Positions 44,105-51,566 of a DNA stretch of 64,000 nucleotides are shown piece by piece. Under the pieces are notes generated by a model. That model was not told where the DNA came from and ran no database searches. It saw only the letters and a program-made list of their open reading frames with translations. Location: assembly GCA_964648795.1 (NCBI GenBank), contig CAZYMB010000001.1, forward strand, positions 124,001-188,000, written 5' to 3'. Positions within the stretch are counted from its first letter, which is position 1; every line of letters starts with the position of its first letter. Both the position numbers and the translations under genes were made by a program. The stretch is from JAHDDW01 sp964648795. GTDB taxonomy: Bacteria > Actinomycetota > Acidimicrobiia > Acidimicrobiales > SZUA-35.

Positions 44105-44293
44105 CTAATTCGCGAAGTCTTCCTCAGGATCAACCATATGTGCACCCATATGATCCTGGGGGGCTTCGTCTCCCGGGGGCAGACTCTTTGCTTCAAACTT
44201 CTTTTGTGGGAAGTTGATGCGATCTACAAAAACAATCAGCGAGATAATAAAGACGCTGGCGACAACAAATATCAGTAGAAGTAGTATCTGCAT
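44105..44293 (-). CDS. Small single-pass membrane protein
   Basis: 62 residues from ATG 44293: one hydrophobic helix at the very N-terminus (MQILLLLIFVVASVFIISLI) and an acidic tail rich in Pro, Asp and His (HMGAHMVDPEEDF). A longer frame to 44440 runs through palindromic repeats and is rejected. A TACAAT box lies nine bases before the ATG. Stop is 13 bases from the convergent pseudoprotease stop. Function unknown. Confidence 0.55.
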   Translation of the reverse strand: MQILLLLIFVVASVFIISLIVFVDRINFPQKKFEAKSLPPGDEAPQDHMGAHMVDPEEDFAN

Positions 44294-44322
44294 AACTCTT
44301 TCATTGTAAAGGATTTTCAGGC

Positions 44323-44348
44323 CGATGTTTTGCGACGCAAAACTCGCT
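44323..44348. repeat. Palindromic repeat GTTTTGC-GAC-GCAAAAC, copy 1
   Basis: 26 bases beginning CGATGTTTTGC, 25 of 26 identical to 44401-44426. Perfect seven-base arms; both copies lie downstream of tRNA-Arg. Confidence 0.8.
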
Positions 44349-44400
44349 TGAATTCGAAGAGTTCCCGAGGGCGTTCGTCGAAACGATTGTCCAGCAACCC

Positions 44401-44426
44401 CGATGTTTTGCAACGCAAAACTCGCT
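44401..44426. repeat. Palindromic repeat GTTTTGC-AAC-GCAAAAC, copy 2
   Basis: Second copy, abutting the 26-base tRNA-trailer element at 44426-44451. The loop base change (G to A) leaves the arms intact. Confidence 0.8.
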
Positions 44427-44451
44427 AAGGGCTTCGCCAAAGGCGAAACCG
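44426..44451 (-). repeat. 26-base tRNA-trailer element, copy 2
   Basis: Identical to 32315-32340 and placed exactly four bases after the tRNA-Arg discriminator, as copy 1 is after tRNA-Tyr. Hairpin TTCGCC-TTT-GGCGAA. Confidence 0.85.
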
Positions 44452-44455
44452 CCGG

Positions 44456-44527
44456 TACCCCCGATAGGAATCGAACCTACGCACATGGTTTAGGAAACCA
44501 ATGCTCTATCCACTGAGCTACGGGGGC
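44456..44527 (-). tRNA. tRNA-Arg (anticodon CCT)
   Basis: Minus strand. Acceptor GCCCCCG with CGGGGGT; D-arm GCTCAGTGGATAGAGC; anticodon loop TTCCTAA (anticodon 44494-44492, reads AGG); T-arm GTAGGTTCGATTCCTAT; discriminator A at 44456. CCA is not encoded (CCGG follows). Confidence 0.95.
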
Positions 44528-44581
44528 TAAGGGCCTCTAGTGTATCCGGTGACTTAACTCGCCAAAGCTAATTCTCGTTCA

Positions 44582-45031
44582 CTAGGCAGCAATTTGGGTT
44601 CTCATTTCTGACAAACCACGATGAATCATGCTCTTTACAGTTCCTACCGGGATATCCATGAGCTCGCCTACCTCAGTGTTTGTGTAGCCAGAGTAGAACT
44701 TGTGGTAGATCGCTGTGCGTCGTTGCTCGTTAAGCGTTGATAGGACATCTGACAGGTATATTGTTTCTTGCTCGTTTGTTAGGTCTAGTAGGTGTTCGTT
44801 GCTGCGATGAGTCTGTCGTTTGCGAAGTTCGTCGTTCGCCTTGTTAAAGGCAACCCGGTATAGATAGTTTGCTGGCTCATTGAGATCGTCCCAGCGTTGC
44901 CAGACCTTAGAGAAGGACTCTTGTGCTATTTCTTCGGCCACCGTCTGGAGGTCTACGACTCGCTTAATGCTTCGAACTAGTTGCTCTACATTTGCAGAGT
45001 AAAAGTCGTTAAATAGAGTGCTTGATTGCAT
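44582..45031 (-). CDS. ECF-type RNA polymerase sigma factor
   Basis: 149 residues. Sigma-2 region (about 5-70: VVDLQTVAEEIAQESFSKVWQRWDDL, NYLYRVAFNKANDELRKR) and sigma-4 helix-turn-helix (about 95-145: GYTNTEVGELMDIPVGTVKSMIHRGLSEMR). No anti-sigma gene is adjacent: upstream is a divergent HD-domain gene and downstream tRNA-Arg. Target promoters are unknown. Confidence 0.93.
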   Translation of the reverse strand: MQSSTLFNDFYSANVEQLVRSIKRVVDLQTVAEEIAQESFSKVWQRWDDLNEPANYLYRVAFNKANDELRKRQTHRSNEHLLDLTNEQETIYLSDVLSTLNEQRRTAIYHKFYSGYTNTEVGELMDIPVGTVKSMIHRGLSEMRTQIAA

Positions 45032-45224
45032 TTTTCCCGCCCGGTTTTGATTACTTCCAGTGTGAACGATGAAACCTGTTTGTGGAATGGGTCACTGGTC
45101 CCAAAAAGGCAATTTTGAGAATAGTCCTTTTGGCCCTGGTGGGCGATGAGGACTTATGAGATAATAGAAGTTGGTTAGGGGCCGGTGTAGCTTTGTAGCC
45201 ATTTATAGCTATCGTTTTATTGGT

Positions 45225-46019
45225 ATGGGTACCTCGGTAGAAGATCTTGACTTAGCAGATTTAGCTGCAACTAGGCAGTGGCTTGACGGCGTTTTGATGG
45301 CTGACGACCCCACAGAGGGTCTTTGGAAGGCCTGTGACTCTGGTGTGATGGCCAAAGTCCTCCCAGAGTTAATGGATCTAGACATGGAACAAGATCCAGT
45401 ACATAAACACAAAGATGTTCTAGCACACACAATTCAGGTCACTTCGCAAGCCAGGCCTGATTTGCTGCTTCGTTTTGCTGCTCTGATGCATGACATTGGC
45501 AAGCCAGACACACGAAAGTTTTCAGATTCAGGAGTCACTTTCAGACATCACGAAGTCGTGGGTTCAAGAATTTGCAGGGAGCGTCTAACTGCTCTTGGCT
45601 ATAACGAGGCTTTTGTTGACGATGTAACCGAGTTGGTGCGGCTTAGCGGAAGGTTCAAGGGTTATGCCGATGGCTGGTCTGATTCAGCGGTTCGTCGTTA
45701 CGCTCGCGAAGCCGGTGGTTTGCTTGGCTACCTTAATGATTTAGTTAGGGCCGATTGTACAACGAAGAACCCCAGGAAGTGGGATGACTTGCAGGCATCG
45801 GTCAACGAGATGGAGGAGCGTATTGGTGAGCTGCAACGGCAAGACCAGCTCGCCAAGATTAGACCTCCGATCAATGGCGCCGATGTGATGAAGCTGCTGT
45901 CTCTCGAAGAAGGTCCGGAAGTTGGCAAGATTATGAAAATGGTTAACTCACTTCACAAAGATAACCCAGACGAGCCCAAAGAGTTTTTTGAATCTGCAGT
46001 GCTGGAATTTAATTCTTAA
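45225..46019 (+). CDS. HD-domain protein resembling the body of a CCA-adding enzyme, without the nucleotidyltransferase head
   Basis: 264 residues from ATG 45225. The first 60 residues match the neck of CCA tRNA nucleotidyltransferase (ADDPTEGLWKACDSGVMAKVLPEL), followed by an HD domain (KHKDVLAHTIQV, AALMHDIGKPDTR, FRHHEVVGSRICRERLTALGY) and the tail arm (PPINGADVMKLLSLEEGPEVGKIM). The catalytic head (GG..RD motifs) is missing, and no frame upstream encodes it. Metal-dependent phosphohydrolase activity is possible; CCA addition is not. Stop overlaps the convergent gene by four bases. Confidence 0.85.
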   Translation: MGTSVEDLDLADLAATRQWLDGVLMADDPTEGLWKACDSGVMAKVLPELMDLDMEQDPVHKHKDVLAHTIQVTSQARPDLLLRFAALMHDIGKPDTRKFSDSGVTFRHHEVVGSRICRERLTALGYNEAFVDDVTELVRLSGRFKGYADGWSDSAVRRYAREAGGLLGYLNDLVRADCTTKNPRKWDDLQASVNEMEERIGELQRQDQLAKIRPPINGADVMKLLSLEEGPEVGKIMKMVNSLHKDNPDEPKEFFESAVLEFNS

Positions 46020-47206
46020 ATCGCAGCGCCACTGATATTATCGCTGAGGCTTTCCAATATCCCAGTTTGCGATATCAAGAAGAACAGTCCGATTGCGGCT
46101 AACGCAATAACAGTTGTCAAACCAACTGCGATGAGTACTCGGCTCATTATGTTGTGGCGCTGAGACTGAATTGGATAACCAGACCCGACCTGGCTTTGTT
46201 GATTATAAGTGCTGGCAATAGCGTAGTACTCCCCAGGGTGAGCGGGGGCTCCCATAGCGGGGAGAGGGTTTGAGTTCCATCCATCAGAAAGAATTGAAGG
46301 TGTGGTCATCGAGAACGCGTCTGCGGCGCTCTGACTTGCACTATATGAACCAGCCAGTTGCTTGGTTTCTGAACTGTATTGCTCGTAGCTTTCAACTTTG
46401 ACAGGATCTGTCAGGTCGATAACGAAATCATGTTTTCGAGTCTCTGCACATTCATCCAGAGTTTTGAATAGATGATTGGGGGTCGCCGCCCTAAAGTGTG
46501 GTTCGCTCGTCACAAGCCCCTTAGCTGTTCCCACTGATACAGCTAGGTCAAGTCGCTCGATATCGAAAGTATCTAGCAAGCCTTGGCTTACATTGAGAGT
46601 TTGGAGGTATGCAAGATCTAGGGTTGAGTCTGGTGTCGCCGTCTTAACCTTGAGAGTCTTGCACTCAAGCTGATCTACCGCTTCGGCTCGAACCAGCTCG
46701 CCATCTGAAATATAGAACTGCCAGCCGACGCCTGAAACGATTGATCCACTCACGGGGCCTGGAGAATCTATGACTCTGGCGGCAGCTTGTGGCGAGAGTT
46801 CCAGGCGTTCCAATGGAATGTCGTTCTCGGTAAAGATTCGTTGGTAAGAAGCCAACACATCTGAGCGTGCGTAGGCAATGGCGTCGCCAAGACTTACCTT
46901 GTTGTAGCTGATTTCGTCAACTTGTTCGAGTTCGTCTAGCCACTTGTCCGTGTCAAACGCAGATCGAACACCCGTTTCTGCGGCGCCGAATGCAGCCGAG
47001 ACTCTAACGTTTCCTGTGAACTTCTCTGGGAGCTTTCCCCACAGGGAAGCGATTTCTACTGACAGGCGACCGAACGGGTTTTCTGGTCGGTGAGAGCGTT
47101 TAACCTCGGCGTAGCCGATGATTTTCTCGGCGGTATTATTCAGAATTACGGCTCGAACGGTTTCGGAAGCGATTTCGATTCCGATGCAGCTACCTGCAAT
47201 ACTCAT
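46016..47206 (-). CDS. Membrane protein with possible ASKHA/PilM-like N-terminal region
   Basis: About 396 residues from ATG 47206, chosen because GAGGGA lies seven bases upstream. The N-terminus (SCIGIEIASETVRAVILNN) resembles the phosphate-1 loop of actin-like ATPases such as PilM, but with Glu instead of Asp. SGSIVSGVGWQFYISDGELV could be the second phosphate loop. The C-terminal part is Ser/Gln/Tyr-rich and disordered, then one membrane helix (about 366-388, VLIAVGLTTVIALAAIGLFFL) near the end. The ASKHA link is tentative; no pilus genes are nearby. Confidence 0.7.
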   Translation of the reverse strand: MSIAGSCIGIEIASETVRAVILNNTAEKIIGYAEVKRSHRPENPFGRLSVEIASLWGKLPEKFTGNVRVSAAFGAAETGVRSAFDTDKWLDELEQVDEISYNKVSLGDAIAYARSDVLASYQRIFTENDIPLERLELSPQAAARVIDSPGPVSGSIVSGVGWQFYISDGELVRAEAVDQLECKTLKVKTATPDSTLDLAYLQTLNVSQGLLDTFDIERLDLAVSVGTAKGLVTSEPHFRAATPNHLFKTLDECAETRKHDFVIDLTDPVKVESYEQYSSETKQLAGSYSASQSAADAFSMTTPSILSDGWNSNPLPAMGAPAHPGEYYAIASTYNQQSQVGSGYPIQSQRHNIMSRVLIAVGLTTVIALAAIGLFFLISQTGILESLSDNISGAAI

Positions 47207-47280
47207 TGATAGTTCCCTCAATTAGGCGGTGAAAAGTGATTGGGTAGAAGTTACTAGTTCGTTCTACCTATGAAGATGGT

Positions 47281-47350
47281 GGCCTAAATCAGCAAATTTC
47301 TCAAACCGAACTCGAAATTTGTTGTGTTAAGACCACCAAAGGGGCCTATT
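47281..47350 (+). promoter_or_regulatory. Nested inverted repeats in the leader of the VanY-like gene
   Basis: An inner pair CAAATTT/AAATTTG lies inside an outer pair GGTGG/CCACC, about 60 bases before the start codon. Possible leader RNA fold; it does not match a riboswitch that I can recognise. Confidence 0.3.
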
Positions 47351-47412
47351 CACAGCGCCGATCGGCTGATAACATTAAGGGTGGCGGAACCATTGGACAA
47401 GGCGGGCTGTCT

Positions 47413-48501
47413 ATGTTTAAAAAGATAGTAATACCGGTGATGCTCTTGATTGGGGGCATGGTTGTTTTTGTTGTCGCTTTAGGCGCTGGAGCTACACCCG
47501 CTGGTGCTTCTTTTTGTGGGCCTCTAAACGTTGGTGACACTTTTAGTTCACAAGGGTCAACTTTGACACAAGAGCAGCTCGAGAACGCTCAAATTATTGT
47601 TGAGACAGGTCAGAGATTAGGTATCAGCGAACATGGCCAAACCATCGCAATTATGACGGCAATCCAAGAAGACCAACTACGAAATCGCCTTGGCAGATTT
47701 GACCCTGAATTGTTCGCAGCCGGCGACTTTGATGGCAACAGTGTGGGACTTTTCCAGCAGCAGACACAGCTACAAATTAATGGTCGAACAGTTGATGGTT
47801 GGGGAACTGTAGAAGAACTAAGTGACCCTGTAACTGCTACGACTCTATTCTTTCAAGGTAAGCCCGGTTTTCCTGGGCTCGTAAGTATTGATGGATGGGA
47901 AGACCTCGACCCAGGAGTAGCGGCACAAAGTGTTCAGAACTCTGACTTTGCTCTTGAGTACGCTCCGCAGTTTACATTTGCTCAAGGGATTTATCAGACT
48001 GTTACAGGCCAAGGCGGTGCCTCATGCGCACAGAGTTTTGGCACAGTGACCGGTGACCAAGTAGAAATTCAAGTTCGTTTCGACAGTAACTTCAATATAG
48101 ATGCATCGATTGCACCTGCAGTACAACAGTTAATCAACGATGCTGCCGCAGACGGTATCTTGTTCGGTGGCTGGGGTCATAGAAGTCATCAACGTCAGCA
48201 CGAGCTTCGTAGAATCAATGGCTGCCCTGACGGGTGGACACATACCGATGGCGAGAATCCCGCCCTTTGGTCTGGGTCTAGTTCTTGTAGGGTTCCAACA
48301 GCTCGACCTGGCTCTTCGTTTCACGAGTCTGGTCTAGCAATCGACTTCAGGTGTAGTTCGATGGTCTCTTCTGCAAACCCTAGAGGGTCAGTCAATAATC
48401 GAGGTAGTTCGTGCTATCGATGGCTGGAAACTAACGCTGCTAGATACGGGCTCAAGAACTTGCCGTCAGAAGCATGGCACTGGTCAACTACAGGAGGATA
48501 A
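47413..48501 (+). CDS. Secreted wall hydrolase: lysozyme-like region plus VanY-type D,D-carboxypeptidase
   Basis: 362 residues. N-terminal signal or anchor (about 5-32). Region 45-200 (IAIMTAIQEDQLRN, GNSVGLFQQ, GWGTVEELSDPVTATTLFF) resembles the transglycosylase-like domains of actinobacterial wall proteins. Region 215-360 is a peptidase M15/VanY domain with the zinc motif SSFHESGLAIDF and EAWHWS. Together it may cut both glycan and peptide of peptidoglycan. Followed after three bases by a lipoprotein gene with a strong AGGAGG, so the two form an operon. Confidence 0.88.
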   Translation: MFKKIVIPVMLLIGGMVVFVVALGAGATPAGASFCGPLNVGDTFSSQGSTLTQEQLENAQIIVETGQRLGISEHGQTIAIMTAIQEDQLRNRLGRFDPELFAAGDFDGNSVGLFQQQTQLQINGRTVDGWGTVEELSDPVTATTLFFQGKPGFPGLVSIDGWEDLDPGVAAQSVQNSDFALEYAPQFTFAQGIYQTVTGQGGASCAQSFGTVTGDQVEIQVRFDSNFNIDASIAPAVQQLINDAAADGILFGGWGHRSHQRQHELRRINGCPDGWTHTDGENPALWSGSSSCRVPTARPGSSFHESGLAIDFRCSSMVSSANPRGSVNNRGSSCYRWLETNAARYGLKNLPSEAWHWSTTGG

Positions 48502-48504
48502 ACC

Positions 48505-49122
48505 ATGAAGTATCGACTTATCGCAATTGCATTCCTTGGGGCCATCCTGAGTTCTTGTTCTTTCGTTGCCACAGCTGAGACGGCAGAGACGACGACTCCG
48601 AGTATCACAGCGCCTATTGAGACACTTCCTCCTAGTACAGCTCCGCAAACTGCGGTTCCTACATCTGAGTTAAGCGTTCCGGATACGAAGCTGGAAGCCC
48701 AAGAGCCAGGTGAAGGTCTAGATCGGGAAAACATTGATTTGGATCTGACCTTGGTTGACCGAACTGACCCCGATGCCGTTGCACTGGCTGCGGGTTGTTC
48801 TTTCTATGCCAAACCAACTCGAGCTGACACAAATACAGACCTAGCTAATCGATTGCGCCCATTGATCACAGATGAGCTACATGCCGCGATAACTACTTTG
48901 AGGCCTGCTGGCGATGACATAGCGACAGTTATACCGGCTATAGCAGACGAAGTCAGGTTTCAGTTCTACGAGGTGTCTTGTAATCGAAGTGTTACTGGCA
49001 TCGACGGAATTCCTAGGTTAGAAGGCGCCTTTGTCGATTTAAGAGTCGAAGAACAAGTTGACGGAACTTTTCTTGTTTCCGAAATGACAGTTGGGGCCTT
49101 GACGATTCCAGCGTCAGCTTAG
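48505..49122 (+). CDS. Lipoprotein of unknown function
   Basis: 205 residues. Lipobox LSSC (C18), then a Thr/Pro-rich linker (to about 60) and a small domain with two Cys (AAGCSFY, EVSCNRS). AGGAGG lies eight bases before the ATG. Second gene after the VanY-like hydrolase, perhaps its partner at the wall. Stop overlaps the convergent sulfotransferase gene by four bases. Confidence 0.8.
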   Translation: MKYRLIAIAFLGAILSSCSFVATAETAETTTPSITAPIETLPPSTAPQTAVPTSELSVPDTKLEAQEPGEGLDRENIDLDLTLVDRTDPDAVALAAGCSFYAKPTRADTNTDLANRLRPLITDELHAAITTLRPAGDDIATVIPAIADEVRFQFYEVSCNRSVTGIDGIPRLEGAFVDLRVEEQVDGTFLVSEMTVGALTIPASA

Positions 49123-50057
49123 CTAATTGAGTAGCCATACTTAAGAAGTAGTGGCCCAGCTATACCTGTTATTTGTGCTTCTTTTTGCCAGGTTAGATTT
49201 TCTCGCCATGCTTCGTCTCTGCGGAACTCGACTGTTGAGTCCCCGCTAAAGCGCATTGGGTTGCCGGCCACTGAGTGCATGCCCTTAGAAACGGTAACTT
49301 CATCATGAGTAAGAAATGGAAGGGGCATTTGGTCATCTAGCCCAGCTAGTTTCAGCGTCTTTCGAATAGCAGACTCTGGATCAGCTAGAAAGTCTTCGTA
49401 GCGAATAGTCTCTTGTTGAATCTGTCTTCCTAAGACTTCGAAACCAAGGTTGTCGGTGACCCAACGAAAAGCTGTGCGAGAAACCGGATATGTAGGCATG
49501 TAGTCGTCCTCTGCTTCTGGACGCTTAACCTTCTTAGTCCACGAGTAGGCAACTCCACGAGGGTCCCTAACTACATGTAACACTCGAACATCGAGTAGTG
49601 GGTCTAGGGAAAGAAGTGCAGCTGTAGTTAGGTGTTTAGAAGATTCGAGAATGACTTCTGTTCCCGGGTTAGCTTCAGCCGCTGCGAGTAGAACCTTGGA
49701 CATGTTTTCAACGTATTCGTCTTGTTCTGAAGTGATATAGCCGTTGTGGTGTGCTCGGATAATAGCGGGTAGTTGACGAGATCGATCAACTGACCAGCGG
49801 AGGTCAATCATTCTTTGGTGGTCAACTTGGTCCCAGCCTCCGAAGGCTTTCTCTCCAATTTCAGTCCACATCTCACATGATGCAAACTGTTCGCCGCAGC
49901 CGCAGAGTTCGTTGTCTCTAAGTCCGCGTTCCCACATGTGCAGTGTTTCGCCAACAGCTAGAGTTCCTGGGACTTCGTTAAGAACTGTCTCAATCAGGGT
50001 AGAGCCTGACCTAGGTAGACCGCCGATGAACAGAACTTTTAGTTTTGTTGTGTTCAC
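49119..50057 (-). CDS. Sulfotransferase
   Basis: 312 residues. PAPS-binding 5' loop FIGGLPRSGSTLIETVL and 3' phosphate motif RVLHVVRDPRGVAYSW are clear. GTG start directly after the stop of the preceding sulfotransferase gene, with GGGAG seven bases upstream. Transfers sulfate from PAPS, probably to a carbohydrate or lipid; acceptor unknown. Confidence 0.9.
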   Translation of the reverse strand: MNTTKLKVLFIGGLPRSGSTLIETVLNEVPGTLAVGETLHMWERGLRDNELCGCGEQFASCEMWTEIGEKAFGGWDQVDHQRMIDLRWSVDRSRQLPAIIRAHHNGYITSEQDEYVENMSKVLLAAAEANPGTEVILESSKHLTTAALLSLDPLLDVRVLHVVRDPRGVAYSWTKKVKRPEAEDDYMPTYPVSRTAFRWVTDNLGFEVLGRQIQQETIRYEDFLADPESAIRKTLKLAGLDDQMPLPFLTHDEVTVSKGMHSVAGNPMRFSGDSTVEFRRDEAWRENLTWQKEAQITGIAGPLLLKYGYSIS

Positions 50058-50984
50058 TTACTCCCACCCCATTTTTTTGCCAAGAAGAGTCTCTACTTCT
50101 TTTATATCGTCAGCCAAAGCGTCCGCAATAATTGAACGAGTTTTAGAGCTGAATTCTGGTTTAGATTTTTTGTTCCACGCAGCGAACTCTTTTGGTTCGT
50201 GATGCCCGATCTCTAAATAATTGAGGACCTGACCATAGGTGTCTTCTGGGCTTTCGTAGAGATCCTCTGCTTTTATAACTAGCAGATGGTCTTGACTGTA
50301 TGCGTCGAACCATCGCTTAAGCCCACGAGCGTAGCGACCCTGATCGATGTAAGAAAAGTGTTGATGAGCATAAGAGGTGTAGCCAGGTTCGTCGAGCATC
50401 TTTTGTTCTTCGCCTGCAAGTCGCACGGCTTCAGCTTCTATAGCTTCTTCAAATGAAAGAGTCTCGACATCTTGGCGGCTTCTTTCGACCCAGTGGCTAA
50501 ACGCTCGCTCGATTGGGTTTCGCAGTAGCGCAATAACCTTTGCATCTGGAACGATTCTGGCCGCCCGCTTCGGAGCGTGTGGGTGATGTAGGTAATACGG
50601 AGTTGCATCACCAAGAAGTAGTTTTTCTCCGGCCTTCTTTGTTTTCATGGCATGCGCAAACTTTGTTGGGAAGTGCGACTTGTACCAGGCCAACCCTTTG
50701 TCGTAGTTGACATCAAAGAAGTACATTCCTTTACGAGTTTCTTTGGCGGGATACAAAGGTGCTATTTGGTCGTGCTGGTTGAGCCAGCGAGCTAGCGAGG
50801 TAGTTCCGCCACGCTTGGTACCTATTATTAGATAGTCAGGCAGACATCGAAGTGGCGATGTCGCTGAACCAAAGAGTCTGAAACCTTTAAGCCCTAGAGA
50901 TCGTGCGATCTCATTAGGCCCTTTGGGGTCGACGTGCTTTGCGCCATATGGGGTAATCTTAGGGTAATCAACTGCTGTGCTCAT
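50058..50984 (-). CDS. Sulfotransferase (heparan/carbohydrate type)
   Basis: 308 residues from ATG 50984. 5' PAPS loop LIIGTKRGGTTSLARWL, 3' motif KVIALLRNPIERAFSHW, and FSYIDQGRYARGLKRW typical of carbohydrate sulfotransferases. First gene of a two-gene unit with the different sulfotransferase at 49119. The pair suggests sulfation of a surface glycan or lipid. No PAPS-synthesis gene is in the window. Confidence 0.92.
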   Translation of the reverse strand: MSTAVDYPKITPYGAKHVDPKGPNEIARSLGLKGFRLFGSATSPLRCLPDYLIIGTKRGGTTSLARWLNQHDQIAPLYPAKETRKGMYFFDVNYDKGLAWYKSHFPTKFAHAMKTKKAGEKLLLGDATPYYLHHPHAPKRAARIVPDAKVIALLRNPIERAFSHWVERSRQDVETLSFEEAIEAEAVRLAGEEQKMLDEPGYTSYAHQHFSYIDQGRYARGLKRWFDAYSQDHLLVIKAEDLYESPEDTYGQVLNYLEIGHHEPKEFAAWNKKSKPEFSSKTRSIIADALADDIKEVETLLGKKMGWE

Positions 50985-51068
50985 CAACTAGTAGGGTCGG
51001 CACAAAATTGGCCTGAATGTAGCAAGACATTGAAACCCGCTTATAAAGCGCCATCTGGGCTTTGGTGA

Positions 51069-51074
51069 TAGGCT
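51069..51074 (+). promoter_or_regulatory. Putative -10 box TAGGCT upstream of DUF3499-like gene
   Basis: TAGGCT lies ten bases before ATG 51085; slightly longer than the six- to eight-base spacing elsewhere. Confidence 0.35.
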
Positions 51075-51084
51075 AAGTTTCGAT

Positions 51085-51492
51085 ATGGACCTTGTTTGTG
51101 GCAGACCTGGATGCTCGAGAGACGCAACTGCGACCTTGCAGATTGACACTAACGCAACAATGGTGCGCATTAGTGACTCGGAGTCATCGATTGAAGGTAT
51201 AGCGCTCTGCAGCCGGCATGCAAACGCTACTTCGGCGCCAGTTGGATGGGAGCTGGCAGACGAGCGAAGTCTAGCGGAACCTTCTGAAGTGGAAGTTGAA
51301 CAAGACGTCGACTTAACCGAAACCGTCACGTCTCGGCCAACAAAACGAAGAACAACCGAGAACTTGTCGGGAGATCGAGTCAGTAAATTTCAGTTTGACT
51401 ACGAGTTCACTGAAGATGAATGCCCAAGTGACCTGAAAGTAACGTCACCGTTATTGGCTAGAGCATTCCGGTCCAGTAAATCTAAACGCTAA
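51085..51492 (+). CDS. DUF3499-like small zinc-ribbon-type protein
   Basis: 135 residues. C5-GRPG-C10, then ATATL, and LC42SRH45A followed by APVGWEL, the pattern of actinobacterial DUF3499 proteins, with two Cys pairs that could bind zinc. The C-terminal half is polar and variable. Function unknown. Short leader, no Shine-Dalgarno. Confidence 0.75.
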   Translation: MDLVCGRPGCSRDATATLQIDTNATMVRISDSESSIEGIALCSRHANATSAPVGWELADERSLAEPSEVEVEQDVDLTETVTSRPTKRRTTENLSGDRVSKFQFDYEFTEDECPSDLKVTSPLLARAFRSSKSKR

Positions 51493-51566
51493 ATTTGTTT
51501 CAGGCTGAAATGCCATAGGTCTGATAGAGGTTAGAGTTATCGTCAATACCGTAGTAAGGAGACTCT

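Noticed and set aside
44301..44486. Minus-strand frame of 61 codons over tRNA-Arg
   Set aside because: It reads through tRNA-Arg and the GTTTTGC repeats; apparent similarity to the 32265 frame comes from the shared 26-base element.
45101..45133. Inverted repeat CCAAAAAGG/CCTTTTGG between the sigma factor and HD genes
   Set aside because: Short arms with a bulge and a 16-base loop; could arise by chance and no promoter link was clear.
47207..47412. Possible cyclic di-AMP (ydaO-type) riboswitch before the wall hydrolase, as found before actinobacterial rpf and NlpC/P60 genes
   Set aside because: The conserved ydaO sequence blocks could not be found; only generic inverted repeats are present.
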